64,000 bases of DNA from Ceratopteris richardii (GCA_020310875.1 CM035427.1:91873468-91937467); one strand, 5' to 3'. Numbered from the stretch's first letter, positions 1 through 10,654 are shown. The notes: a model not told the origin generated them from the letters alone. A program made the numbers and translations.

Positions 1-357
1 CTTAGGCTATTAAGATTTGTGACCCTAGGGCTAAAATATGGCAAGTCTCTATGTGGTGTTTAAGGATGGGCAGCTAGATGTAGTGACACAGCAAAAAAGA
101 GCTTTCACTTTATAATCCGACAAAGGGGCAATCCATTATAAACTTGGACCAAGATTTATCCGTTCTAGAGAACAGAAAGAAGCATCATCTTCATATGATG
201 AGTCTCAAAGTCACCAACTTATCATCATTGAAGCAAAAAATCCATTGCAACATTGGGTGAAGCAACTCTATGATTCTGAAAACCCCATTGCACAGTCAAT
301 AGAATAAATTTCATATGGACCAAGGTGATCATAGATAATAAGGGATCTAAGAAATTC
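1..357 (+). mobile_element. Copia fossil B, left part (integrase-RT linker)
   Basis: This is decayed sequence without a usable frame. It is placed by context: the segment directly beyond element A (from 5778) opens with the start of a copia reverse transcriptase, and this stretch ends at the other copy of A's target duplication. It therefore corresponds to the region just upstream of the reverse transcriptase of an older plus-strand copia element. The 5' end of B lies outside the window. The element is heavily broken and clearly older than A. Confidence 0.6.
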
Positions 358-362
358 AAGCA

Positions 363-741
363 TGTTGAGATATCAAGCTCAACATGTGATGATCTAGGAT
401 GACACGTACCAGTTTTTTGTTTCTCTGACATGTATAGTGGTCACGTCGGTATATGTCAGGGATACTTCATTGAGCTTTATTAGATTTATCTACCGAGAGT
501 GATGGCACATTTGTGTCTTGCCAGCTCACTCATTCGCGGACATTAGGTTTTTCCTTATGTACTGGTCTTTATATATTGCACTGTTGTATTCTTGTTTTTT
601 AGGTCATTCTTGTACATTCCTTTTATGTAATAGAAGAAGAAGAAGAAGATCATTCTTCCTTGCCTCAATCTGTGTGTGAGCTTCTCCTTGAGAGTGAGAG
701 TGTGTGTGTGAGCTCTCTTCCTTATCTCCTTCCTCGTGACA
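363..741 (+). repeat. 5' LTR of copia A (379 bp)
   Basis: It begins TGTTGAGATATC and ends CTCGTGACA, and is followed at once by a primer-binding site. Near its end lies a (GAA)n run and a GT/GA-rich stretch. It is about 95 bp longer than the 3' LTR because an internal segment after the first 30 bp is present only here. Confidence 0.93.
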
Positions 742-754
742 TGGTATCAGAGCC
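742..754 (+). other. Primer-binding site, initiator tRNA-Met type
   Basis: The sequence TGGTATCAGAGCC directly follows the 5' LTR. It is the standard copia priming site complementary to the 3' end of initiator tRNA-Met. Confidence 0.92.
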
Positions 755-1191
755 AGCGTGGCTGTAGAGAGCTCGTGGAGAAGGCGACGGTGAAGACTAC
801 GCGGCAAGGCGTGGAGAAAACGTGATTTCACAAACGGCCTCCGTTTGCTATGAAAATCGTCGTGAAGGTAGAAGACCTCAAAATATTTTCGTGAGTTATC
901 CCTTTAGGGTCACTCGTTTTTGCCAGATCGAAGTTTCGGAGCCATCTCGACCTCTGTTTCGAGCCTGCAAGGTGGGGCCCACAGAAAAACCAGGTCAGTT
1001 TCAGAAACTATAACTTGCGTTGTGTTCGGCGACACTCATATATTCCAGATTCAGAATTTCAAGCGATTCCGTGTACTGTTGATACACGAAAACTGTGTTT
1101 TTCTGAGATCGAACTGTCACGTCATAGTGCGACAGTGTTCAAGCAGAAGTGCTACTTGTAGTGTGTTGCAGTGTTGTGAATTGCTACAGAA

Positions 1192-2664
1192 ATGGCAAAC
1201 GCAGATGGAATGAGTCAGCTTATGAGCGATAAGCTGGACAAGAACAACTTCCATGCTTGGAGATTCAGAATGCCGAATTTCCTGATGGGAAAAGGCTACT
1301 GGAAGTACATCGAAGGAGAGAATGAAAATGCTCCGCAGTTACCAAAAAGGAATCGGAATGTAGAACAGTTAAGAGCATATGAGGAATGGAATCAAGGAGC
1401 ACGAAAGGTAATGTATTGGCTATCTGTTAGCATACAGGATAGCATGATTGGACACATACAGGATGCCAAGACTCCAAAAGAGGCTTGGAACAGTTTGCTC
1501 ACTTTGTACGAGACCAATACAAAGGCACGGAAATTGCAACTCAAGAACGAGCTGCATACATTGGAGGAAAAGAGCATGTCGATAAGTGACTACACTCTAA
1601 AAATCAAAAGCATATGTGAGTCACTTGCATCTGTTGGCATGAATGTAGATGATGATGATAAGGTGGAAGTGTGCCTTCGTGGTTTAGGAGCTACATATAA
1701 GCAGTTCAGAACTTCTATACAGACCAGGGAAAATATTCTGAATTTTGCTGATTTGGTCTCTATGCCGATTATTGAAGAAAAGAATCTTGGTGAGGATTCA
1801 AACTCCCAAGGAAAGCCCAGTTCTGAGCAGGTATTCTACTCTGGCAGAGGAAGAGGCAGAGGTAGAGGTTTTGGAAGTGGAAGAGGAAACAGTAACCAAG
1901 ACCAAGGTCAACAACAGAATCATGCAGGAGGAAGAGGACACTTTCAAGGCAGGGGGAGCCAAAGAGGTCGTAGAAATTTCCAAAGAAATGATTCAGGTAA
2001 TGATAGTAAAGGATGCTGGAATTGTGGTAAACCTGGATACTTTGAACGTGATTGCAGGTTAAAGAATCAAAATAACAGAATGCAGCAAAACAACTATGCA
2101 TCCACAAGTGCAGATGATTCTGAGAAGTTGTTTATGGTTCAACATCACATGATGAATACGATGTCTGCTGGTGTTTCAAAATCGAATGATAATGTCTGGT
2201 ATGTTGATTCAGGTGCTTCAAATCACATGACCAATCATGCAGAATGGTTTACTAGTTTGCAGAAAATGCCAATTCCTGGATATGTTGAAACAGGTGATGA
2301 TACATCGCATCCTATTGAGCATACAAGAAACATAGCATTGTCTATGGAGGACGGGAAGGTAAAACATCTTGGTGATGTATTGCATGTTCCAAATATAACA
2401 AAGAATCTGGTTTCTGTTGGACAAATGGTTGACCAGGGATTACAAGTCAGGTTCAATGCTGATGGATTATATGTAGAAGAGTACAAGCAGGATGGACGAT
2501 TGGTTGCCAAAGGAAACAAAGTGGGTAGGATGTTCACCTTAAATGTGAAGATTCCTGAAATGAATGCAGCCATGTTTGCAAAAGGTGCAGGAGTTATTGT
2601 AGATATAGAGATATGGCACAAACGGATTGGACATGCAAACTTGCAAAGGCTGAAAATGATGTAG
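1192..2664 (+). CDS. Copia A gag and protease block
   Basis: This frame of 490 codons holds a copia gag (UBN2-type) in roughly residues 15-190, an RG-rich stretch, a zinc-knuckle region (CWNCGKPGYF), the aspartic protease motif WYVDSGASNHM and the start of the pre-integrase region (IWHKRIGHANLQ). In copia elements gag forms the particle and the protease cuts the polyprotein. It starts 438 bp after the primer site. It is part of a fossil element and has no host role. Confidence 0.9.
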   Translation: MANADGMSQLMSDKLDKNNFHAWRFRMPNFLMGKGYWKYIEGENENAPQLPKRNRNVEQLRAYEEWNQGARKVMYWLSVSIQDSMIGHIQDAKTPKEAWNSLLTLYETNTKARKLQLKNELHTLEEKSMSISDYTLKIKSICESLASVGMNVDDDDKVEVCLRGLGATYKQFRTSIQTRENILNFADLVSMPIIEEKNLGEDSNSQGKPSSEQVFYSGRGRGRGRGFGSGRGNSNQDQGQQQNHAGGRGHFQGRGSQRGRRNFQRNDSGNDSKGCWNCGKPGYFERDCRLKNQNNRMQQNNYASTSADDSEKLFMVQHHMMNTMSAGVSKSNDNVWYVDSGASNHMTNHAEWFTSLQKMPIPGYVETGDDTSHPIEHTRNIALSMEDGKVKHLGDVLHVPNITKNLVSVGQMVDQGLQVRFNADGLYVEEYKQDGRLVAKGNKVGRMFTLNVKIPEMNAAMFAKGAGVIVDIEIWHKRIGHANLQRLKMM

Positions 2665-3437
2665 TCAAAGGAGATTGTCCATGGACTACCAAATTTCAAG
2701 TTGCAGAAATGCAAAAGGTATGTGCAGCATGTCAATTTGGTAAACAGTCAAGAGCATCATTTCCACATGACAAGCATGTTAGTGAGAATGTACTAGAAGT
2801 AGTACATACAGATGTTTGGGGTCCAGCAAAGACCACATCTATGGGCGGTTGCAGGTTTTATGTTACCTTCATTGATGATCATACACGCAAAGTATGGGTA
2901 TATTTCATGAAAGAGAAGAGCGAGGTGTTCAATCACTTCCAGAATTTTAAAGCTATGGTGGAAAAGCAGACAGGGAAGTACATTCAAACATTACGATCTG
3001 ATGGAAGAGGTGAATACATGTCAAATGAGTTCAGCAGTTTTCTAAAAAATCATGGAATTCGGCGTCAGTTTTCATGCAGGTACACACCACAACAGAATGG
3101 TGTTGCTGAACGCAAAAATAGACATATTGCAGAAATAGCAAGAGCCTTGATGGCTGAGAAGAATATGCCTCATTGTTATTGGGCAGAAGCTATGCATATT
3201 GTTGTATACATCATGAACAGAACTCCGACTGCTGTTGTACATCAAGTTACACCTGAAGAGAAGTTTACAGGTAAAAAGCCAAACTTATCACATCTGAAAG
3301 TTTTTGGCTGTATTGCATATGTACATGTTCCAGATGATTTGAGGACGAAGCTTGATCCGAAAGCAGAACAATGTGTCTTCATTGGATATTCCCTTGAGCA
3401 AAAGGGGTACAAATTTTATAACCCACTCACACGATAG
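2613..3437 (+). CDS. Copia A integrase block
   Basis: The frame carries the copia integrase core: HTDVWGP, FIDDHTRKVWVYF, RSDGRGEY and TPQQNGVAERKNR, followed by the C-terminal VFGCIAYVH and CVFIGYS motifs. These are the family's DDE catalytic region and its usual follow-on. It overlaps the end of the gag-protease block, as expected for one ancestral polyprotein. Confidence 0.9.
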   Translation: MAQTDWTCKLAKAENDVVKGDCPWTTKFQVAEMQKVCAACQFGKQSRASFPHDKHVSENVLEVVHTDVWGPAKTTSMGGCRFYVTFIDDHTRKVWVYFMKEKSEVFNHFQNFKAMVEKQTGKYIQTLRSDGRGEYMSNEFSSFLKNHGIRRQFSCRYTPQQNGVAERKNRHIAEIARALMAEKNMPHCYWAEAMHIVVYIMNRTPTAVVHQVTPEEKFTGKKPNLSHLKVFGCIAYVHVPDDLRTKLDPKAEQCVFIGYSLEQKGYKFYNPLTR

Positions 3438-4439
3438 GTGAAGGTGAGCAGAGATGTGGTATTTGATGAAATGTCAAGCTTCTATGCAGATGCCAACAAA
3501 GGACTGAATCTTGAACCAAATGACAAAGAAAATGCTGAAAAATCTAGTGCAGAATCTCAAGTTTTGAGTAGACCGGATGCATCACCAAGCAATAGTTCCA
3601 ACTCAAATCCATGGAGTGGAAGATTGCGTGGAAATTTCAGTCCAGCAAATTCATCAAATACATCCAAGAAAGGTAAAGAAAAGCTTTCTGCTGGTAGTAA
3701 AACAGGTGCAGGTTTTGAAGATGTTGATGGAGATTCAAGTGGTTCTAAAAAGAGTATTGATGAGGAACTTGGATTGCCCTCTGTGAAGACTCCAGGAGTA
3801 AGAAGGGCACATGCACATGATACAAGAAGAAGTGACCCAAGACCAAGAAGATCTGGGAGGATGCGTAATTCAGTGCAACGATTGACATATGATAGTTACA
3901 TGGCTCGCCATTGTGCCTACATGACAAAGGTAATACAAGATGCTGAACCTTCTTGTTTTGAAGATGCACTTGGTAATGCAGATTGGGAAAAACCTATGGA
4001 TGAGGAGATGGCTGCACTTTATGGAAATGATACATGGAATCTGGTTCCATTGCCGCAAGGAAAGAAATCCATAGGCTACAAATGGGTTTACAAGGTAAAG
4101 CATAATGCTGATGGTAGCATAAGCAGGTATAAAGCACGATTGGTAGCTAAAGGTTATGCACAGACATATGGCATTGATTATGAGAAAACATTCAGCCCTG
4201 TAGCTAAAATGTCTACTGTCAGAACACTTGTTGCATTAGCTACAACAAAAGGATGGACTTTGCATCAGATGGATGTGAAGAATGCTTTCCTACATGGTGA
4301 GTTACAGGAAGAAGTATATATGGACCAGCCACAAGGATATGAAGATTCAAAGCATCCAGAATATGTTTGCAGGTTGCAAAAGGCTTTGTATGGGCTGAAG
4401 CAAGCCCCTCATGCATGGCATGCAAGGATTGCTGATTAA
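3438..4439 (+). CDS. Copia A linker and reverse transcriptase, first part
   Basis: An acidic, serine-rich linker of about 160 residues is followed by the copia reverse transcriptase start ([63 protein letters not shown]). This is a polymerase fragment of the fossil element. The downstream half lies in the next block. Confidence 0.9.
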   Translation: MKVSRDVVFDEMSSFYADANKGLNLEPNDKENAEKSSAESQVLSRPDASPSNSSNSNPWSGRLRGNFSPANSSNTSKKGKEKLSAGSKTGAGFEDVDGDSSGSKKSIDEELGLPSVKTPGVRRAHAHDTRRSDPRPRRSGRMRNSVQRLTYDSYMARHCAYMTKVIQDAEPSCFEDALGNADWEKPMDEEMAALYGNDTWNLVPLPQGKKSIGYKWVYKVKHNADGSISRYKARLVAKGYAQTYGIDYEKTFSPVAKMSTVRTLVALATTKGWTLHQMDVKNAFLHGELQEEVYMDQPQGYEDSKHPEYVCRLQKALYGLKQAPHAWHARIAD

Positions 4440-4460
4440 TTAACCAGCATTGGGTTCTCT

Positions 4461-4901
4461 ATGTGTGATGCAGATCACTCACTATATGCAAGGAAGGCTA
4501 ATGATGGCATCACTATTGTGGCTATTTATGTTGATGACCTGATTGTAGGTGGTGATAATGAAGAAAGCATCAAAGAGGTAAAGAAACTTCTTATGCAGGA
4601 ATTCGACATGAAAGATCTTGGTGTGCTGCACTATTTCTTGGGCATTGAGTTTATACATACAAAAATAGGTATATGGATGTCGCAAAGGCAATATGCCTTG
4701 AATATCCTGCAAAAGTATGGTATGGCTGATTGTAAGCCAATTTCTATGCCATTAGATCAGAATTTGAAATTGGATACTACATCAGGTGAAGCATTGGAAA
4801 ATGCTACTATGTATAGGAAAATTGTGGGAAGCCTTATATATCTCACAATTACAAGGCCTGATCTAAGTTATACTATTGGACTTGAAAGTCAGTTAATGTA
4901 G
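4461..4901 (+). CDS. Copia A reverse transcriptase, second part
   Basis: It contains the polymerase active-site motif YVDDLIVGG, then FDMKDLGVLHYFLGIEF and GSLIYLTITRPDLSY, the conserved end of copia reverse transcriptase. It follows the previous block directly within element A. Confidence 0.88.
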   Translation: MCDADHSLYARKANDGITIVAIYVDDLIVGGDNEESIKEVKKLLMQEFDMKDLGVLHYFLGIEFIHTKIGIWMSQRQYALNILQKYGMADCKPISMPLDQNLKLDTTSGEALENATMYRKIVGSLIYLTITRPDLSYTIGLESQLM

Positions 4902-5129
4902 GTTCCCCAGGAAGCCACATTTGGATGCTCTGAGGTGCACTCTACGTTATGTGAGTGCTACTTTGGATTATGCATTGTTTTATGAAGCTGGTGTAGATTT
5001 GCAGTTCATGGATACACCGATGCAGATTGGGCTGGTAGTACTCCAGATAGAAGATTTACTAGTGGCTTTCTTTTCTCACTTGGAGGTGCAGCTATTACAT
5101 GGATCAGTAAGAAGCAACCCACTGTTGCT

Positions 5130-5486
5130 TTGTCGAGTACAGAGGCTGAGTATAGAGCTGCTGCAATGGCAGCATGTGAGGCATCATGGCTGGAGATGTT
5201 ACTCGCAGATTTAGGTGTGGAAGTGCAAAAGCCTATCACTATCTATTGTGATAATCTTAGCAGCATACAGTTAGCACGGAACCCTGTTTTCCATGCTAGA
5301 ACAAAGCATATCGAGGTACATTATCACTTCATTAGAGAGAAGGTATTAGCAGGTGATATTGATCTTGTTTATGTGAGAACAGATGAGCAAGTTGCTGATA
5401 TTTTCACCAAAGCACTTGGAGCTGAGAAGTTGAAGAAGTTTCGGAAGATGCTTGGATTACAGGATATGGCATTGAGCTTGAGGGGG
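5130..5486 (+). CDS. Copia A RNase H block
   Basis: It shows the copia RNase H motifs STEAEYRA, ARTKHIEVHYHFIRE and DEQVADIFTKAL. The open frame reads on past the polypurine tract into the 3' LTR, but homology to RNase H ends near 5486. Confidence 0.88.
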
Positions 5487-5488
5487 AG
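5481..5488 (+). other. Polypurine tract of copia A
   Basis: The purine run AGGGGGAG ends exactly where the 3' LTR begins (TGTTGAGA). It primes plus-strand synthesis in LTR elements. Confidence 0.88.
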
Positions 5489-5772
5489 TGTTGAGATATC
5501 AAGCTCAACATGTGATGATCCAGTGTCTGACATGTATATTTGTTTCTTGCCAGCTCACTCATTCGTGGACATTAGGTTTTTCCTTATGTACTGGTCTTTA
5601 TATATTGCACTGTTGTATTCTTGTTTCTTAGGTCATTCTTGTACATTCCTTTTATGTAATATAAGAAGAAGAAGAAGATCATTCTTCCTTGCCTCAATCT
5701 GTGTGTGTGTGCTTCTCCTTGAGAGTGAGAGTGTGTGTGTGAGCTCTCTTCCTTATCTCCTTCCTCATGACA
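5489..5772 (+). repeat. 3' LTR of copia A (284 bp)
   Basis: It has the same start and end as the 5' LTR (TGTTGAGATATC to CATGACA) but lacks an internal segment of about 95 bp. It is followed by the target duplication AAGCA. Confidence 0.92.
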
Positions 5773-5777
5773 AAGCA

Positions 5778-7363
5778 CCCATATTATAATGGTTGAGGTC
5801 ATTGTATAATAAGCAAAGAAGCCAACAAATGTGAAAGAGGCACTCCATGATCCTAATTGGAGGGCTACCATGGAAATACAATATGGAAACATCACAAAGA
5901 ACGAAACTTGGGAGCTAGTGGATGTACCCCCTAAGCACAAAGCCATTGGTAGCAAGTGATTGTGGAAGGTAAAGTACAAGGCTAATGATACTTTGGATAA
6001 GTAAAAATCAAGAATTGTTGCATAGGGATAGTCATAAGTCAAAGCGATTGACTTTTGTGAATCATTTTTCCCCAATAAAAGGATGACCACTATCCAAGTA
6101 GTACTAGTTGAGGCTATGCATAAACAATGGCCAATCTATCACATGGATATCAAATTGGCATTCCTAGATGGAGAGATCAAGCTGGAGGTATATGTGTGTC
6201 AACCACCAGGGTTTGAGGCTCTCCATTCAAAGGAAAAGGTATGTAAGCTAAAAAAGGCATTATATGGGATAAAACAATCCCATAGAGCATGGTACTAATA
6301 GATGGATAAGTATCTCCTGGATGTAGTTTCAAAAGATGCGCTTTTGATGTTAGCTTCTATGTTCTAAAGAGGAGAGGGAAGACAATTGTGATTGTACTCT
6401 ATGTAGATGACCTAGTGATTGCAAGAAATGATGATGCTCTTCTTCAATAAAGAAAAGATACCGTAAGATCACAATTTGAAATGACAGTCTTAGGCTTAAT
6501 GCATTATTTTTGAGGCCTTGAACTATGGTAGAACTAGGAATACTTTCATCTCTCAATAGAAGTATGCAAGATAGATTTTGAATGCATTTGACATGGAGGA
6601 CTGTAAGGAGATTTCTACACCTATAGAGAACAATAAAAAATTATCTATTGAAAATACTTCACTATGTTGGATATTGGAACATACAAGAAGTTAGTTGGAA
6701 GTCTCACCTTCTTATTTAATAGCGAGCTAGATATCTCCTATGATAATGGAGTACTAAGCAAGTTCTCTAAAAAGCCCTACCAAACTCATTGGAAGGCAAG
6801 TATGCAAATAATTAGGTATGTGAAATGAAACATTGATCTCAGTATTCTTTTTTAAGTAGGATCATCTTTAGTTGGATATTGTGATTCAGATTGGATAGGA
6901 GATATTTGTACTATAATATCAATTTCTGAGATTTCTTTTCTTTAGAATGTGGGATTTTCTCTTGAATCACTAAGACACAACTGACTATAGCATTATCTTC
7001 TATTAAAGTTGAGTATAAAGTGACATGTGTTGCAACATGTGAATCAATATGGTTGAGAAGGATCCTATGGAACATAGAATACAAGGACATCAGGCTATAA
7101 ATCAAAAGTGTGACGTCCAAACTTTCATGGCCATTGGAAAATCTTCTTTTTTCCATGTGTTACCAAGAACATAAAAATTTTGTATTACTATATGCATGAG
7201 TTGATCAACCATGGGATGAAGGAGATAAGCCATTTTCAAGCTGAAGAAAATGGAGCTTACATCTTCACCAAGGCTCTCAAGAGGTAGCAACTTCATAGAC
7301 ACTTTCTGAAGCTTGGTATTGGACCAAGAAAGTGGTTCATCCTAGGATGGACATTGAGGAGGG
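5778..7363 (+). mobile_element. Copia fossil B, right part (reverse transcriptase to RNase H)
   Basis: Copia motifs are still legible in several frames: TWELVDV-like text near 5910, the block at 6083-6298 with YHMDIKLAFLDGEI and KALYGIKQSHRAW, then traces of the YVDD region near 6400 and of RNase H near 6950-7250. The part ends at a purine-rich tract (GAGGAGGG, 7356-7363) just before an LTR start. It is broken in many places and much older than A. Confidence 0.85.
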
Positions 7364-7880
7364 TGTTAGATATACTCAATACTCACCTTCAACTCACCAC
7401 AAATGATCCATGATGTTCCAAGTTGTAAAGCTTCCATTATGAGGAGAAACCACAATGAGAGCCTAGACATATGTGGGACCCTAACTTCCAAGTTAGATGA
7501 GATCCATATGTGACCATTCATGGTAATAGATGATCTTTGTAAGCCTATCCATGAGATTGGATAGGGCACAGACTTATGAGGCATTAGGTTACCATTCAAG
7601 GTGAAAATAAAGGGGGGCAAGAGGGCTCGTCCCCTTTTATGGGGTCTGGCAGGCCCACCCCCATAGCCTATAGGGCTAAAAAAATACAACTTTTGGTCAT
7701 GAAGATATTGTGGGATATGATATCTGTTGACTATTTTATATCTCCAAACTATATTCATTTACCAACTCCCATTGTGAAATGATATATAAGAATGTCCTAT
7801 GTGAAGCTCGACACATTGTAGTGCACTAGTGAGGTCCTTCATTGGGAGTGCATGGTTGGATAGCACCATCTTTGTACATG
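7364..7880 (+). repeat. Copia B 3' LTR, left portion
   Basis: It starts TGTTAGATATAC right after the polypurine tract of B. A TATA-like stretch (GATATATAAG, near 7777) lies about 415 bp in. The LTR runs at least to 7880, where a small LTR element with flanking CATTG interrupts it. Its remainder probably lies in 8632-8830, but no second copy is present to prove the end. Confidence 0.6.
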
Positions 7881-7885
7881 CATTG

Positions 7886-8012
7886 TGTTAGACTCAAGAA
7901 ATGATAGGCTCCTAAGAGGCAGGATTAGGAAGTAATCCTCAAGCATAGCTTTTGGGGCAAGTGGTTAGCCCATCATACTCCTAGCCGATAGCTCATGAGT
8001 TTAATTCCCACA
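7886..8012 (+). repeat. Left terminal repeat of the TRIM-like element
   Basis: It starts TGTTAGACTCAAG and ends CCCACA. It contains a D-arm-like GGGCAAGTGGTTAGCCC, with a 4-bp GGGC/GCCC stem, and about 30 bp later a T-loop-like segment. Together these resemble A and B boxes of a polymerase III promoter. Confidence 0.72.
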
Positions 8013-8014
8013 AT

Positions 8015-8027
8015 TGGTATCAGAGCC
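8015..8027 (+). other. Primer-binding site of the TRIM-like element
   Basis: TGGTATCAGAGCC lies 2 bp after the left terminal repeat. It is identical to the site used by copia A and matches initiator tRNA-Met. Confidence 0.85.
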
Positions 8028-8204
8028 TATGAAGTAGGCTTGGGAAAGTTGGACGGAAGGTGCATGTGTCGCTTTCAAAGATGATCCCAAAAAAGATTAG
8101 AGTGTATCTGCCAATTCATAGGTTAGATTTAGACATGTAAAGAACCATTGGAAAGCTCTCAGAAAGAACTTTTCAATGGAAGCACTAGATTACCTAGCAT
8201 GGGT

Positions 8205-8268
8205 GAGAACCAAGTTTAAGATACTGAGCTTGAGAACCAAGTTTAAGATACTGAGCTTGAGAACCAAG
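8205..8268 (+). repeat. 27-bp tandem repeat inside the TRIM-like element
   Basis: Two identical 27-bp units (8205-8231 and 8232-8258) and the first 10 bp of a third lie in tandem. Looser echoes of the motif AAGAGACCAAGGTTGAGA follow to about 8400. Confidence 0.85.
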
Positions 8269-8481
8269 AGGCTCAAAAGACCAAGGTTGTGAACAAGGCA
8301 AGTCTGTAGGCAAGTGTAGTGAAAAGACAAGATTCAAGAGACCAAGGTTGAGAGCAAGGGTTCAAGAGACCAAGGTTGAGAAGAAGAATGTTCAAGAGAC
8401 TATAAAAGGGTGACAACATCAATTCAAGGGAAGATCAATGATTGATCATTGAGGACAATGATCGCTAGCAAGGGAAGAGAG

Positions 8482-8628
8482 TCTTAGACTCAAGAAATGA
8501 TAGGCACGAGATGGTTGACCCACACCCTAAGAGGGAGGATTAGGAAGTAATCCTCAACCATGGATTTTGGGGCAAGAGGTTAGCCCATCATGCTCTTAGC
8601 CCATAGATCATGAGTTCAATCCTGCTCA
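8482..8628 (+). repeat. Right terminal repeat of the TRIM-like element
   Basis: It aligns with 7886-8012 over its whole length, with one added segment of about 20 bp. It keeps the D-arm-like GGGCAAGAGGTTAGCCC and a clear B-box-like GAGTTCAATCC. Confidence 0.72.
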
Positions 8629-8631
8629 TTG

Positions 8632-9149
8632 CTCTTGGAAATTTGAAAATTTGAGTTCTATCTCTTAGTCTACATCTCTCTCTATCTACATTTTTTGCAA
8701 CTCTATCTATTGGTCTACTCTGATGTGCTATTATTTCTTGCATAAATAATCATTGTTGTGAATGCTATTATAAATGATGTATATATGACGATCCATGTGT
8801 AATACTTCCAAAGATGTCTGATTTTTTTGGCTAGCAATGAAATTGTATCGCCTTACGTCCCTCTATAGGGGACCACTTCTTGTAGTGAGTTGAAAGGAAT
8901 GTCCCAATGCCCTCACAACTCACCTCTCATCCCTAACCTTGAGAAACAAATGAGATATATTTGATATACTTGCAAACTTGCATAGAACTTGAAATACTCT
9001 CTCATGATATCCTTCCCTCCAATCATTTCAATGATCATCCAAAATTTGTGCATGCTTTCATCCTCCAACTTTCTTTAGTCACACAACTTTCTATCTGAAA
9101 TTATGATTGGTCATTGTTACATTTTCTTCATTTACTCTTTTTTTAATTT
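8632..9149. other. Non-coding stretch, nothing recognised
   Basis: AT-rich sequence with no coding frame or repeat pair seen. The first 200 bp may be the tail of the copia B LTR. Confidence 0.5.
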
Positions 9150-9450
9150 ATATATTTTTTAAAGGAAATTCGATCAAGTCTAATCTCCCCGAGCTTGAAT
9201 GTATCAAAAGAACAACTATAAAAATGAAAGGCATAGTACCCATGGAACCCCTCATATCCCATAAAGCAGGGGTTAGATTGTTGAAATATCACAAAAAAAG
9301 GGCTACCCAAAGGCATCTATTTTCAACAACTTGAAATTATTACAAAAATAGATTGCCCACACTGGCCCCCACATGTCCAATACCCTCCACAAATTGAGCA
9401 CACAACATATGCCTCAAGAGGTTAGTGCCCAACTAATTTGTCTATGAATA
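9150..9450 (-). mobile_element. Old tRNA-derived SINE copy (reverse strand)
   Basis: Read on the minus strand it matches the order of the complete SINE at 17323-17627: a head near 9410 with a CTCTTGAGGC anticodon-arm-like segment, then the body block with CATGGGTACTATG, then an A-rich end. It is diverged and no clear target duplication was found. Confidence 0.55.
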
Positions 9451-9589
9451 GTGTAAAGTTATATTTTAGTGTTATATTATGCTATTCTTAACTACATCCT
9501 TTTATTCTTAATTATTATTTTTAAATATTGTAGTGTTATATTATGGTATTCGTAACTGAATTCTTTTATTCTTAACTATTATTTCTAAA

Positions 9590-9725
9590 TATTTTTTTTG
9601 CAAAAGAGAAGTTCAGCCTTGGCCTATTCTCTCGGACTTTAATTAAAAGAAAGAAAGAAAAAAAATTACAAGTGACTGACACTAGTGCCGTTGGACCCCA
9701 TATCCAACAATGTAGGGGCAGAACA
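9590..9725 (-). mobile_element. Possible SINE 3' fragment
   Basis: A T-run followed by AGAGAAGTTCAGCC and a short body resembles the 3' portion of the SINE family at 17323-17627 read in reverse. The head is absent and the similarity is short. Confidence 0.3.
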
Positions 9726-9788
9726 TGTGTTACGTAGTGTTATATTATGGTGTGCTTAACTGCATCCTTTTATTTTTGGTTTTTTTAA

Positions 9789-9789
9789 G

Positions 9790-9866
<77 letters not shown>
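9789..9866. repeat. (TA)n microsatellite, about 38 units
   Basis: An almost pure alternating TA run. Reading frames across it encode only an Ile-Tyr repeat and are not genes. Confidence 0.97.
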
Positions 9867-9871
<5 letters not shown>

Positions 9872-10654
9872 TATACTATTATCATTCACATACACATTCT
9901 CATACATACACACTTGCACGCTTGCCTCATATGTATTTATTTCATCTCTCTTTCTTCCTTTCCTTCTTTAATCACATTCACGCTCTCATTCACTTATATC
10001 AAACATATAAGCACGCATAACACATATATCAACACAAACTTATACCAATAAGGTTTTTTGTTCCTTAAGCAGATTCAACAATGCATGACTTTTATGATGA
10101 TTAACAATGCATGAAGAATCATATGGGCATAGATTCCAAATGTAAATAGTTGACTACATGATAGTGCCAAGGTGGAACGTCATCTCAAGGGTTCTCAAGT
10201 TGGGCGGGACTATTTTTTTTCAACAATCTCTTCTATCAGAAATGTTCATTTATTCTACAACCCTCCATATGCCCCAAAAGCTTTGGTAATATGCCCCAAG
10301 AATTCTCTACAAAAAACCTTGGAATCTCTAAGAGGGGGAATTACAAACCATAAAAGCATGCCATAATTTTGAGGCGTAATGATCATTGTAGTATTGGACA
10401 AAAAACTCAAAAGAAAGTGGATTTCCCATGAAAGGGATGGCAAGCTCCTAAGTTGGATTTATAATGTTTTTAATTTTATTGTATCTTTCTTTTCTAATGT
10501 AGTTCAACTTTTTTCCCTTGGAAGGAAAAAGCTTCGCATGTGTGAACAAAGAAATTGAGTGGCGTTTCATGCAAAAACTTGTGAAATACAAGTGACACTC
10601 GATTGGACACAATGAAAAATTTGGATCGAGGCTCCTGTTTGGGTCTTGTACTTT
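9867..10654. other. Non-coding stretch
   Basis: CA-rich imperfect repeats to about 10040, then unique-looking AT-rich sequence. No gene seen. Confidence 0.5.

Larger units (their letters stand above)
363..5772 (+). mobile_element. Ty1/copia LTR retrotransposon A, nearly complete, inserted in B
   Basis: Both LTRs, a tRNA-Met primer site, gag, protease, integrase, reverse transcriptase, RNase H and a polypurine tract are present in copia order. The 5-bp direct repeat AAGCA flanks the element at 358-362 and 5773-5777. The two LTRs differ by only about four substitutions over roughly 260 alignable bases by eye, apart from one length difference of about 95 bp, so the insertion is recent. The coding region is broken in only a few places. 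The insertion splits the older copia fossil B. Confidence 0.93.
7886..8628 (+). mobile_element. TRIM-like miniature LTR element with tRNA-like terminal repeats
   Basis: Two direct repeats of about 127 and 147 bp (7886-8012 and 8482-8628) flank an interior of about 470 bp without coding capacity. The first repeat ends CCCACA and is followed by a tRNA-Met primer site (8015-8027). The second is preceded by a purine tract (AAGGGAAGAGAG). CATTG stands at 7881-7885 and again at 8627-8631. Size and parts match terminal-repeat retrotransposons in miniature, which are mobilised by other elements. The exact 3' end is uncertain by 2 bp. Each terminal repeat carries a tRNA-like segment (see findings). 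Confidence 0.75.

Noticed and set aside
7364-8027. One long copia LTR ending at the primer site at 8015
   Set aside because: The last 127 bp recur at 8482-8628 and are flanked by CATTG, so a small LTR element inserted in the LTR explains the primer site better.
8205-8400. CRISPR-like array
   Set aside because: The units are contiguous tandem repeats without spacers in plant nuclear DNA, inside a miniature LTR element.
9725-10051. Ile-Tyr-rich open frame of 108 codons
   Set aside because: It runs over the (TA)n microsatellite; no protein homology.
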